Part shown: one piece after another, positions 48,222 through 60,294 of the stretch | Layout of the letters: each line of letters starts with the position of its first letter | Position numbering within the stretch: the stretch's first letter is position 1 | Source of the DNA: Dimorphilus gyrociliatus | Taxonomy: Eukaryota > Annelida > Polychaeta > Dinophilidae | Direction of reading: 5' to 3' | Length of the DNA: 64,000 nt | Assembly: GCA_904063045.1 (NCBI GenBank) | Contig: CAJFCJ010000002.1 | Span: 1,882,422-1,946,421 of the forward strand | Program-made: the position numbers and the translations under genes | The notes under the pieces: model-generated | Databases searched by the model: none | Told to the model about the DNA's origin: nothing | Seen by the model: the letters and a program-made list of their open reading frames with translations, nothing else

Positions 48222-48891
48222 CTTTATTTTTGCATATATAACTAATTGACATTCTCGAAAATTTCTCAATTTTATCCTTTAATCGCCATTATTGTTTTGG
48301 TGTACTCGTTTGTTCTAGTTTCAGTCTAAAAATATACTTTTAGATTTATTTTACAATTGCATTATCGAAAGGTGTTCTTATATCTGTGCAGTATCCAAGA
48401 AATGCGGTATACTTAAGAGTCCACCTTATCGTTATTGTTTATCCAATAATTATCAATCTGGGGATGCAATACCAATGTATTTAATCAGTGAAATAGATAA
48501 ATAAATAAATATTAATTTATATATAGGTTATATGTTATTGTTTGTTTTTGCTGAGTTTATAGCTTCAAAGTATTGAATGCTTCGTTCCGTCAAAAAATAC
48601 AAACTTCAGTTGCCCAATTATATTACCAAAAAAAAAATTAATTACATAAAGAAAAATTAAGGCTCGAAAGTGCTGACACAGCAGACAGGTTTCCAGAGAA
48701 AACTGTTAGACTCACCTGGCATTAATCAATATACGAAAGATATCACATGAGAGTGAATTAGTCGTTCGTGAGGTTGGCGGCTGTGAACAAGAATACAAGA
48801 ATAATTTTGGATCTGGTAGGGCTTTTTTTGCACCAATCGCCGGATATGAGACTGTTCTAATAAAAAAATAATTTTAAAACAAGCTTTCAAC
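48222..48891. other. Shared upstream region of SZT2 (-) and nuclear receptor (+)
   Basis: 670 bp between divergent start codons, AT-rich, with a somewhat GC-richer stretch at 48665-48830 that probably includes the receptor 5' UTR. No coding frame and no motif named with confidence. Confidence 0.45.
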
Positions 48892-50475
48892 ATGGATCCA
48901 ACCATCCCCTGTAAGATATGTTCAGATAAATCGGCTGGTGTCCACTATGGGGTCGCTTCGTGCGAAGCTTGCAAGGTAAAACCCTAATCAAAAATTGTAG
49001 GTGAGGTTAGCAATCATTAGAAGTGAACTTAAAACGAAATTTAGGGTGTATTTTATGTATTCAGTATAACTACGTCTTACTCATAGTGGCATGATCAGAC
49101 TATATATAAATGCTTGTCTGCTTTTTATCGTTTATTGATCTTCACAACGTATAAAACTATATCTAGTGTTATGTGATACGAGATTTTGTCTTGGTTTTCT
49201 ACAAGACTATCATTTTACAGAGTTTCTTTAAACGGTGTAACCAGAAACCTCCTGAAGGCAACAAGTGCCGTAAACCTGGATATTGCACAATTGTTCCAGC
49301 TCGTCGAAATAATTGTGCTGAATGTAGATATATAAAATGTCTTGCCGTTGGTATGTCAATAAACAATATTAAAACTGGACGATACTCGGCTAAACAATTG
49401 GAGGAAAGCAGAAGAGAAGTTGAGAAATTGCAAAGACAGAGAGAATTAGAGAAAAATGGATTTTATGCTAATCACACGCTAAAAAACGAAGATATAGAAA
49501 AAATTGTTAAAACTTTAGTGGAAAAAAGATCTGTAATCAAAAAAACCTTTAATCCACAACTTGAAAGATTTGCAATACCATTCAAAGTCAACAGGCAAAA
49601 CCATCATAGACCTATGAGGGAGCGTCTTACAGCTTCTTGGAAGTTTAGAAAACCAGAAGTTTTCAAAACTATTGTATTCCAAGTAACACAAGATATACCT
49701 GGATTTTCATCTTTAACGCAAGAGGATCAGAATGAAGTAATACCACTCTAATTAATATAGAATTCTTATTTCTTATTTGATATTTCTTTTTCAGCTTATT
49801 AAGGTCAACAGGGTAGACTTTCGTATGATTTACAGCCTAGTAAAAGTTGAAGATAGTGGAAAATATCTCTTATTTAACGATAAGATTGTATGCGCTGTAG
49901 AGGATGTTAGAAAAACTGAACATTTAAGTGAAGAAGTAGTTGAAAGAATTAGAAACGTTAGGAAAAAACTCGACGCATTACAACTTACTGATGAGGAAAG
50001 AGTTGTGCTCAGTGGTCTCACATTAACCCATACAGACCGTTCAATGAAAGTTGAAGATAGAGTAAGCATCGAAAAGATACAAAACACATTGTTACAATGT
50101 CTAGAATATTGTGTGGGGAAACAGTATGACAGTACACAGAAAGGTAAAAGAGTAGCGAAATTATTAACTGTTTTAGCAGACTTGAGAACTTGTTCGGATG
50201 ATCTCATTCAATCAAAACATAATCTACTCTTCAAATATCCAGATGTAGATTTTCCTCCTAGTATACGGGAAATGTGGTATAGTGATCTGCAGGAAGCATA
50301 TGATATGGACAAGATAAGATCTGAATTACAAAATATAGATTTAGACTTTGTATCCGAAAATTCATCACCAGAAATGAGCACCGCAAGTGATTTGATAGAT
50401 CTAGGACCAGACCTTGAAACTTTTCTTTTTGATACTACTATTTTCCCAGATGATATAGATACTGTGTTTAAATAA
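48892..50475 (+). CDS. NR1-type nuclear receptor with unusual P-box
   Basis: Three exons: 48892-48975, 49221-49736, 49795-50475; all phase 0; ~426 residues. The DNA-binding domain has both zinc fingers ([15 protein letters not shown]...[36 protein letters not shown]). It is followed by [15 protein letters not shown], an NR1-like C-terminal extension. The P-box, which reads the half-site, is CEACKS, unlike the common CEGCKG. A hinge rich in charged helices leads to a ligand-binding domain with the signature [19 protein letters not shown]. The C-terminal acidic segment [12 protein letters not shown] may serve as AF-2. The N-terminal A/B region is almost absent (six residues before the first Cys). 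I place it in NR1 broadly; whether it belongs to a lineage-specific NR1 expansion needs a tree. Confidence 0.85.
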
Positions 50476-51044
50476 TATGCAAATTAGATCGCATTAAAAC
50501 TTACACTGTTAGTCAAATAATATATTCTTAATTGATTTTAAAAAATGTGTTGATTGAAATAAAACAAAACAACTGAATGTAAAATAAATCTAGTTATATC
50601 TATTGATAATATTAATACATTTTAAAAATACTCTATCTACAACATTTGTTATTTTCAATCTGTTCTATTTATTTTCATGCTTCTTTTTTTTAGGCCTATA
50701 GAACGCTTAATATATTTTTTTAAAGTTATAATTAACAATTACGTTATTAATAATAATTATTTAATCAACAAATTATTATTTAATAAGTAAATAATCATTT
50801 TTTAAATGATTAAAATAGTAATGAGGTATTAAGATAGTAAATATTAGAATTGAGAAGAGGACTATATTACATTGTATGCTCTCTAGCTTTTTGCGCTGTA
50901 TTGAAAAAAGTTCTCGGGGTATTTCTACGCGGTTGAAGAGACTGTCAACATTTATTGTTAGAAATTTGCCAGCCCCTTCAGCAGGACATTTCTCACATTT
51001 ATCTGGAGGTAATAGGTATTGTCCTAATTGGAAGACGTTGAATA
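50476..51044. other. Spacer between nuclear receptor and USP genes
   Basis: The first ~350 bp is extremely AT-rich. From ~50870 to 51045 base composition rises and both strands have open frames, but neither has a convincing start plus homology; this is likely promoter and 5' UTR of the USP gene. Confidence 0.4.
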
Positions 51045-52995
51045 ATGTCGATACTACGAAAATTGGGAAAAATGGCGTCTTTTGACGAGACGCACTCGGA
51101 AGCAAGAAGAAAATCAGAATTTCAAATTAAACTGATGGAAAGAGACCCAAGCGAACCGAAGGTGGTTTTGATTGCAGCAAAAAATAGCCAACATTGCGAG
51201 TATAGCTTCAAATGTAAGTATCAATAAACAAGATGGTACTGCCATGAATAGTATAGAGTCAGCTGTATAAAAATAGGCCTATTTTATCACTTAAAAGTCT
51301 TTGCAAGTCATTTCTATAGGATTGAAAGGAATATTCATGCTAGATTTTTATTAGTAAGCTATTGATTAACTCTCCTTAATTAAGATGATATTTAAATTCT
51401 TCTACTTAATCATTTCAATCCATCACAATTTTTTTTTAAAAAGAAATGTAAGGTGATTAGGATTGATGATTGATTTTTTCCCTTAGCATCTTGCTCCACT
51501 TCCTGGTTCCTTTTCTTTGTTCATTTCTTTTTTGATATAGCTTTGTTGTCAAAGAAAGGTTTTTTTTAAAACCAAGCTAAGATAATCATAGTGATTATAT
51601 TTATATACTTAATTCTAACCATATTGGAGAGGGAAACTAAAGGATAAAAAACAATAAAAGAATAATAGGAGTTGGAAGTTTTAAATTTCGCCTTTTCCAC
51701 TATTGTTCTAAACAGAATAACAAATACTGAACTACATTCAACAAAAAAAATATACTGGCAATGTGCTTTTCATCCGCTCTTTTGCGTACATAAAAAGTAT
51801 CCTTGTGTATCCGTCTTGTTCTTGATAAATTTCAATACATTCTTATTTCTGCCTCTCATCTAATAATATTTTTCTTTTAACAGGGTACTTCGATAATATT
51901 CATAGAAAAGGTAATCAAGTCGTTATTGTCTATATTATCGAATTACCGGAACAGAGAACCTCATCATCTAGTAAGTGAGATAAGCATGTTTTTATACTGC
52001 TTGTATTCTTTTTCTCTATGCTCTTGATAGATAAAAGTACTTGGGAAAATACTTTTTTTTTCTGTCAAGTTGTTTATTTCCGCTTTTATTTTATATTTTT
52101 CTTTTCACTTGAATAGAACATGTTAGTGGTAATCTAACACATACAATGGGTAAGATATGATAAGCATGAATACTGCACATATTAATATGTAAAAAATATT
52201 AAATGGCAGCTTTAATTCTAACGACTATATATATACAGTATATAGTAATAACTATATGTTCATGTAATCTATACTATATCTAAAATATGTCACTAATGCT
52301 ATTTTGTATTTAAATATCCACCAAGTACATAGTATTCATTATTTAGATATTATATCAATTATTTCGTCTCGTATAAGCTAATTTATGGTCAATCTTATAA
52401 TTAATTTTTATATGTTCTAAGGAAACATGCATGTATCTCCCAAAACGTTGCAAGAACTATGGCAAAAGGAGGAAGAGAGAACATTGGAAATAGAAGACAC
52501 GATGAGACGCCTGCTTCAAGAAAAGAAAGTATGTAATCAATACTTAGTTTTATGAAAATTTTGTTACTTTCTAAAACGGAACTTGAGTATTTTGTTTTTT
52601 TTGTTTAGTGTAGCGGAGTTCTTAGAACAGCCGCAGGCAGACCTGGTGCGACGATTTGCAAAGTCGCACATGAGGAAAGTGCCTCTATGGTAATAATTGG
52701 GGCACGCTGCGAACACAAGATGAAGGATCTGTTTGTGTCTTCTATTCCTGAATACGTTATTCAACATGCTCCTTGTCCCGTTGTCATAAATCATTTACAA
52801 CCTATCCAACGTAGAGCATCTAGTTCTGATATTGATGTACGTACGCGTCACTTCAGTGATAGTACGCTAGCAACTAACAAATCCAGGAAGAAGAAGTTAT
52901 CTTTTATTGATCGTGTTAGATACAAGAGTGCTCGAGATAAATCTTCAACTGATGAGGTATTTGAAGAAGAGAAAGAAAATCAGAATGCGTCTTAA
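51045..52995 (+). CDS. Universal stress protein (Usp) domain protein with basic tail
   Basis: Five exons. The Usp fold begins at VVLIAAKNSQHCEYSFKWYFDN, continues VVIVYIIEL, and ends with RPGATICKVAHEES, ASMVIIGARCEHKMKDLF and YVIQHAPCPVVI. Between them lies a short linker exon and a Glu-rich helix (LQELWQKEEERTLEIED). The family's ATP-binding signature G-2x-G-9x-G-[ST] is broken: the first Gly is kept (IIGAR), but the second is Cys and the third position is Val. This predicts a non-ATP-binding Usp. After the domain comes a ~70-residue Ser/Lys-rich tail (KSRKKKLSFIDRVRYKS). Two starts are possible, ATG 51045 or ATG 51072 (AAAATGG, the better context). Metazoan Usp genes are patchy in distribution; the function here is unknown. 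Confidence 0.82.
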
Positions 52996-53913
52996 ATTTT
53001 ATGGTTTGTTTAATATCTTCTGCAAAGTTTTCTGATCATTCTGTTTATTTGTTGTGACATAAATGTAAAGTTGAATATTATTTTCTGGTTACGATGTGTT
53101 TCAATGAAGTTCAATTCTATTATTCTTTCAGGAAGTATTTTTCGACTCTATTTTCTATTGTAAATTGTGCTTTCAATTATTCTTTAAGCTTTTATATAGC
53201 TGACCTACGGAAGTTTTATCTATGGTTTCTGTTTATCTCTAAGTATTTTATGCATTAAAATGCTGTACAAAATTTATATTTTTCACTTGTTCAACCTTTA
53301 TGTTGAATAAAGGCAATATTCTTTAAATAGTATATTTAAAAATGTTTTTATAGTCATATTTTATGATTAAGTATTTCTGTTTTCGACGTAACTTATGGAA
53401 ATAGAAATATGAGTAATCTTTATGAATTACTTATTTAGTTCATATAACAAAGTAATTCTGATGTAATTCTACATGAGATGATCGATATTATTATTCGAAA
53501 TATTGCGACATCGCACCTACGAAATACGTAGTTGGAAAGAAACAACTTTTTTCTGTACAAACTATTTTTATCAAAAATAAAGAGTTAGCTCTAATTTTAG
53601 GATGAAAACAGTAAATTTATTTCCATTATTGTTCAAAATCTAGTCTTTATCATATTAGAGGTCTGCTCTCACTTTGTAGAATTGATTATCTAAATGGAAG
53701 GGAAGAGTACATTGCATGCATGATTTGACATTAACTAGATATTAATATATATTCCATTTTTGTTATATTTGGATTAGAAATATTGCTAGATTTTATTCTT
53801 GTAGTAAATTTCACCATTTTAATAATATTTCATAAGATAAAGCCCCAGCTGTATTAGTTTTTTAATAACAGTTTTCCAGAAGTTTAGCTAAAATTTATGA
53901 GTGTTTTGCCGTT
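52996..53913. other. Long 3' flank of USP gene and PPME1 upstream region
   Basis: About 900 bp of AT-rich sequence with an AATAAA near 53308 and no open frame of note. Nothing else recognised. Confidence 0.5.
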
Positions 53914-55574
53914 ATGTCAAATTTACAAAAACATCTTCAAACTAAGTTATTACCCTCGAAGGGTTTAAGTAAACCACCCGGTGGACGCAGGTAACTTATT
54001 AATTATAGTTTTTATGTATATGGCTACCTCGACCGGTTTATTATAACAACTATATCTTAAGAAACTTATCTTTGTTAGACCCTCTCCTGAGCGATGTTAT
54101 AGTAGATGAATTTTTCTATTAATGAAAAACTCAAGACGCTTATACTTAAGCTAGTTTTTCCTTCAGAGGTCCCATGAAAAGAGATTATACACCATCAAAA
54201 TGGAATGATTACTTTGATCGCAAAGAAGATGTTAGCGTTGGTGACGATGTAAATCTTCCTTACTCGAATTTATTTAATCTCTGAATGATTATTTGATTTT
54301 GCCAGGTATTTCGGATTTATCTAGCTGGATCTGAAGGTCCTGCATGTGTATTCCTACACGGTGGTGGATATAGTGGACTCTCTTGGGCCGTTCTTACAGT
54401 AAGACAGTAGCAACCATGATTGAACGTTAAAGTTTTCTATTAAAAGTTATTTCTTTATTAGAAAGATCTGATTTCAAGTGTAAGGTGTAGGGTCGTGGCT
54501 ATAGATCTTAGGGGACATGGTAAGGTTAAAGTTAGTTTTTAAATCATTTCTCTATGCAAAATATATTCAAATTAGGTGACTCCAAAGCCGAAGACGAAGA
54601 TGATTTATCTGCAGAAACACTATCAAGGTATATTTCTTTATAAGTGCTTTAGATTTAATATATCTATATTTATGTAATTTACTCTTTAGGGACGTTGGTA
54701 ATGTGTTAAATGCATTTTATAAAGATGAGATACCTCCTATTGTATTGATTGGGCATAGGTTTGTTCAAACTTCTATACATAGCACTTTTCATATACATTA
54801 ATCTTTATCATAATAGTATGGGTGGTGCTATTGCTGTTCATGCGGCTGTGAATAATCACATACCTAATTTGGTTGGTTTATGCGTTATTGATGTTGTGGA
54901 AGGAACAGCTATGGATGCTTTAAGTCACATGCAAGGTGTTTTGAGGGGACGACCAAAAACATTCAAATCCTTAGAGTATGCCATTGAGTGGTGGTCAGTA
55001 TATTAATGCACGTTTGGAGAGGCTTTAATAAATACTAAATTTAATAACTGTTGTAGTGTAAGAACCGGTCAAGTGCGAAATGTAGAATCAGCAAAGGTTT
55101 CAATGGTTGGTCAAGTTTTGAGGTATATATTCTGTCCTACATTCATGACGAACATATGTTATTGCTTATATAAAATACTTTTTTAGAGCCGATACACATG
55201 AAACAGCTACAGAAGAATTGGAGCACTCTTCAGACGTAATTCAAGAAGAGCCTATAAACGAAATTCAACAGGAAGAAACTGAAGCCACTTCCCAGACACA
55301 TCACTACATATGGCGAATTGATCTCTCTAAAAGTGAAAAGTTTTGGAAAGGATGGTTTGAAGGCTTATCACAAAAATTTTTATCCGTTTCCGTTCCAAAA
55401 GTACTATTACTCGCAAACACGGACAGGCTTGATAGAGATTTAACGCTTGGCCAAATGCAAGGAAAATTTCAAATGCAAGTTTTAATGCATTGTGGTCACG
55501 TTATTCACGAAGATAATCCAGATAAGGTTGCAGAAACTTTGGCTGCGTTTCTAACGAGACATAAATTTTGCTAA
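53914..55574 (+). CDS. PPME1: Protein phosphatase methylesterase 1
   Basis: Removes the C-terminal Leu methyl ester from the PP2A catalytic subunit. An alpha/beta hydrolase in about eight exons. It starts MSNLQKHLQTKLLPS and shows KRDYTPSKWNDYFD, then the oxyanion-hole strand VFLHGGGYSGLSWAVL and VVAIDLRGHG. The nucleophile elbow GHSMGG is completed across an intron. IDVVEGTAMDAL follows (acid region), with RGRPKTFKS. The C-terminal TLGQMQGKFQMQVL...CGHVIHED carries the catalytic His. The variable acidic insert between the lid and WRIDL is shorter than in vertebrates (~45 residues, rich in Glu). It ends TRHKFC, without the extra vertebrate C-terminal peptide. All catalytic residues are present. 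Confidence 0.95.
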
Positions 55575-55916
55575 TAACTCCATTTAAGATAAAGCATTGA
55601 ATACCCCCTTCCCACTCTCTGATTTTGGACAATTTTATATATTTAATTATAAAATCTTTTCAAACTATCAACGAGAAATTGTATTGCGCATTGCACCTAA
55701 AAGATAAAAAAATAAATTATAAAAGAATGTGAGACAGTGTTCTAACAAAAAAAAAAACTAAAGTCTTTAATTATTCGACATAAGATCGTCGGTTGAATAA
55801 ACATTCTCTTTAGAATCGTCGAGGCTGCAGTCAAAAGGAAAAAATAATCATAAATTTAAATAAAAATGGGTGCTGTGCAAACTGAATTATAAATATAAAT
55901 AAATTAATAACAATAA
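55575..55916. other. Non-coding, convergent 3' flanks
   Basis: AT-rich sequence between PPME1 and SCLT1 stops with oligo(A) tracts near 55745; no coding signal. Confidence 0.45.
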
Positions 55917-58900
55917 CTACTTTTTAACACTTTTATCAAATTGACGCTTCCTTTCTCTTGTTAGGTGATTGGCGATCTAGAAATTATTTAAGCAGTATAT
56001 CAATTATGTATATTTTATAGTAAAGTAGTTACAATCTTTATGAATACCTGCATTGAAGTACGCTTAGCCCTGTTTTCAGCTTCTCTTACACGATCTTCCA
56101 TATTTTTAATATTACGACTATATTCGGATATTAAACTTTCAGTCTGTAAAAGCAAATTAGAAATATTCTAATATATGTCGTATTAATTCTTAAAACTGAC
56201 CTCCATTGCCTTATCTTTACTGTCTTTGAGAAGGCGTTTTAACTCTTCATTCCTAATTTTTTCTCTAGACATGTCCTCCCTTAGATCCTTGACCTTTAAT
56301 TCATATTTTCTAGATATAGTTTCACACTCTTCTTTCCACCTAAATGGATTATTTACGACAATTAATACAAATTTTAATAGTGTAAAGTAATGTAAGAAAA
56401 GAGATTATAAAAAAGTAAGATTAATATATATTAATCTTGTGACTTCAATGTGAAAGTTTGTAAGAGAATATTAAAATTTTCGTTTACATTTCATCAAATA
56501 TTTTTGTTGGAAACTGTCAAAGTTTTTTATTCAATGAAATTGAGATAGACTTATTAAATTTGTACGCAAACCTGGCACTCATCTTTTGTTGAGCAGTAAG
56601 CATATTTCTTAAATCTTTCATAGCATTCCGATGTTCGTCTTCGGATGTATGAATTCTTATTTCAAATTCTTCAATTTTTAGTTTTAAGTCTTTTTCAGCA
56701 CATGTAAGCTTTGAATATTGAATAAAGAATTTAAAAAAGATTAAATTAGAGATTTAGAGCAATGCTTTAACTGATTGAATTGATTCTCACTTCTTTTTGT
56801 AATTTCCTACATGCTGAGTCTCTCTCCGAACTTAACGATGAACACCTTCTCTTCAAATCATCTACTTGTTCCAAGAGTTTTACTCTATCGTCATTAACTA
56901 AGTCAAAATCAATCTTTAATTTATTAAAGTGACCATTTAATTGTTCGAGTTCACGTTGAACTTGTTCTTTTTCTTGTTTAAATTGAACTTCGTTGCGTTT
57001 CAACTGATTTTTAAAAGACTCTGCTTTTATTGTTGCTTCGTCCCTTAGGCGTTCGGCTTCGCAAGCCCTTCTATTTAATTCTTGTAAAGCTCCTGTGTCC
57101 TTAGAGCCTTGAATACGACCTTCTTGATATAACTTATCTAACTCAGCTTCAACGGCCCTCTTTTCTCTAATAGACCTCTCTAATTGAGCCGTTTTCTCTG
57201 CATTTTCAATCTCTAGAGCTTTCAAATCCTCATTCATTCTATTCAACTTTTGAATATATTCATTCTTTATCAGATCAACTTCCTTAACAGTTCTAGCACC
57301 TGCTTCATCTACAAGTTTATCAAAAGCATATTTTAATCTTTCAATTTCTTCTAAGAGCTGTTTTTCACGCATAAGGGATTGATCTCTCTCCAATATGGCA
57401 TTTTCTACAAGAGAAACTCCTTCCTTCATGTGAGTAGATGTTTCTAAGTCCTTATTAAGTCTCTCCGAGCTAGAAAGTGAGTAATGTAAAGTATAAAAGT
57501 CCTCCATTCTGCGCTAATTGTGTACATACCTTAATTTTTCGAATCTTAAAATTCTATCTTCTAGGAAACCTTTTTCAGACCTCAATTGCTCATTGGCTTC
57601 CAAAGACTTTTGAAGGCTAATCAAAAGAAAAGCGAACGTTATGACTATCAATGTTTTATTAATTTATCTTTGAAAATTTCAAACAAATTATACTAAAGTG
57701 GGAAGTGCTTACCTTTCTTCAAGGGCTGATATCTGCTTCTTAAGCTCATGGGAAATACTATCCGAAGGCTCAGTCTGAAATTTACGAGAAATAACTACTC
57801 CTTTCGTATTAGGAATGTATATGAACATGTCACCACGTGGAAGACAATGGCGAATAGCGCATAATTTTACGTCCCCAGTTCAATGTTTTAATTATTTAGC
57901 ATATTCGCTATTGTCTCTATAACAAACAAGCGCGTACATGTTTTACAGTTCAGTTATAATTAAGTTAATTTAGATAGGAGTTGAAAGAAAACGAGTACAA
58001 ACTTTAAAATATTGGGAGATCATGCTAAACTACCCGGCAAAAACGCGGGGCTAGAAAAGATATGAATCGATTACCTTTTTCCCGATTTATATATCAATCG
58101 ACTTATCGATTCAACATGCTTTTAACAAACTAGGCTATATATTTATTCAATATTAATTTAATCTCTTAAGTAGACTACTTATTCCAGAATAATTATTTAT
58201 ATTCCTTTAAGAAATATAGTAGTAATATAATAATTATTTGTTAGTGCAATGTTTTTCTTCTTTTCTTTTAAACTGTCTATTGAAATCTTATACATCACGT
58301 GACATCTTCTTGTTTGACACCCCTAATAGTCGATACAAACGCAATTTGCTCATATAATGGAGTTCAAAAGTATAAATCTATAATAATAAAAGTTATACGC
58401 AAGATGGCGTAATACTAGCTGAATTCTTTCTCTTAGAGTTCGTTTAAGATTTCTCACATGCGATATTTTTTAACAATTTAACGAAAATGAGGAATAAAGT
58501 GAATTTATACTTACATTATGAGGCATTGAAAATTTTTGCACGCTATGGCATCTGTTTTCGAAGCCAGAACTTCTGAAAAAATGATTCTCGGATTTAGACT
58601 TTTCCAATTCAATCTGCAATCTATTGATTTCAGCGTGTAATTCGGCAACAGTCTCTGTATATTGGTCTTTTAACTGTCTGGCTTGCTGATCAAGAGCTCT
58701 TATCTTAGGATGATATTGATGGGCCTTAAAATAAAGATATAAATATTATTTGTATTATTAGGGCTATAACTTGATAAGACAAACTTACTTTTAGTTTAAC
58801 TTCTAATCTATCCACTTCTAATTTTTCTAATTGCCACATTTCAATTGCACTTTCTTTCTCCTGAAAATTTATTGTTAGTTAGTTAACATCCGTGTTTGTA

Positions 58901-60008
58901 ATTTGATTCGAAATTGTTAACCTTTTGGAGAAGTTGGAGTTGAGTTTGTAGATTAAGTAATATTTGATCTTCTGAAAGCGTATCTTTTTCATGAACAGGA
59001 TGAATATCTAATTGATTTTGCATTGATTCTCTAAGTTCACGATGAAGCCTCTGATTTTCTGCGATTAGACGATGAACTTCCGTCTGTAAGTCGTCTACCC
59101 TAGACTGAACGTAAAAATTGAATGCTTCATTTAAGAGTATTGTTAAAATTCAATAATTGTTTAAGCGAACAATGCCCAATCATTAAAACTATCAAGGGAT
59201 TTTTTGTTTCATCAAAAAACTTACATCCATAGTTATACTGTTAACGATTGATGAATCTCGAATAATACTTTATTTATAAAGTACTCTACCTGCAAGGTGG
59301 AAGTTTCCTGTTTTGCCATCGCCATTTGGGTGTCATATTCAAAAAGAAGAGGAGCGAGGTGACTGTTTATAAATATATATAATTTTATAGTCACATATCG
59401 AAACTTTAAAGATCATAAATATGTTATGGGCTTCAAAAGTAAGTCGATTAATCTTATTAAGATTTGTAAAAGTTTAATCATTATTTTTAAAATTGTAATT
59501 TAATCATTTCTAATATTAATAATGAAAGTTACTATAAATCCTAATTGTTCATAAATAAAAGTTCAGTGGATTTGACTAGTGGATTAAAAACGTTCCAACT
59601 TCTATCATTGATTATATTTGTAGTACTAATTTTTAAATAATAGATGAAAACTGGTATTTTGTTGCCATTGACAACTGGCTTGTCATAATCGTTTGTTTCT
59701 TTGTTTAAGAGATGTAAATTAAAATATTACGCTTTATCCGTTAGCCATGGTGGAGTAGGTCCTTCAGGTAACGAATTCTATGTAAAGAAAGTAGGCGATG
59801 TTATAAAAAATTATATTCTTAATATTCCAAACTCAACTTACGTCATTCCCAAATCCAATCGGAGGATACTTTTCTTGATACTTTGATAATTCATGATTTA
59901 ATCTCTTAACTATTTAGAAGAATGGAAACTATAGAACCATACAAGTTGTAGCACGTCTAAAAACAACTTACTCTGATCATTTAAAAAAGCTACATCAGGT
60001 GATGACAT
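55917..60008 (-). CDS. SCLT1: Sodium channel and clathrin linker 1 homologue
   Basis: Coiled-coil component of centriolar distal appendages, needed for ciliogenesis. The start MSSPDVAFLNDQ (60008) is followed by LNHELSKYQEKYPP and HLAPLLFEYDTQM, equivalent to the SCLT1 FLAPLVTEYD motif. Next come ENQRLHRELRESMQNQL and LLNLQTQLQLLQK. The large exon (57507-56767) aligns with the centre of SCLT1: EAGARTVKEVDLIK, RMNEDLKALEIENAEKTAQL, REKRAVEAELDKLYQEGR. The end reads EDRVREAENRAKRTSMQ then LTRERKRQFDKSVKK, as in the family. The product is almost entirely heptad-type coiled coil. About 12 exons; the intron 57776-58514 is unusually long. The N-terminal exon joins between 59300 and 60008 are least certain. 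Confidence 0.88.
58401..58409 (+). promoter_or_regulatory. YY1-type motif in the long SCLT1 intron
   Basis: AAGATGGCG within the ~740 bp intron 57776-58514. Nearby are a clustered TATCGATT/ATCGACTTATCGAT pattern (58090-58115) and a CACGTG-like CACGTGA (58295-58301). It might mark an internal promoter giving a shorter SCLT1; inference only. Confidence 0.25.
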
Positions 60009-60294
60009 TCTGAATGGTTCAAAGATACTTTCAATTTAAATTCTATATTAATAATTTTGCTTTGATTAGTTATCTACTAATCGATCAAAATAATTATTCG
60101 GTTTTTTGTTTCAAATTTAATATAAAGATCGCCATATTGTAAACATATTGCAACGTCAGGTCCGCGCCAAAATATTCGTTCTTACTAAAAGATGGGTCGA
60201 AGATTTTTAATCAAATATCTATTTTCTATTTTATGTAAAACTGCCTTGGAAAACATAAATAACAAAAAAAATATATGAAATTTCTTAATTTCAG

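Noticed and set aside
50776-51105. Minus-strand open frame of ~109 residues upstream of and overlapping the USP start
   Set aside because: It has no in-frame ATG, no recognised homologue, and overlaps the USP first exon; likely a chance frame in the promoter/5' UTR. The + strand frame at 50876-51085 was left out for similar reasons.
59701-59886. 61-codon + strand frame
   Set aside because: Opposite the N-terminal SCLT1 exons; the minus-strand reading (SKYQEKYPPIGFGND) matches the family.
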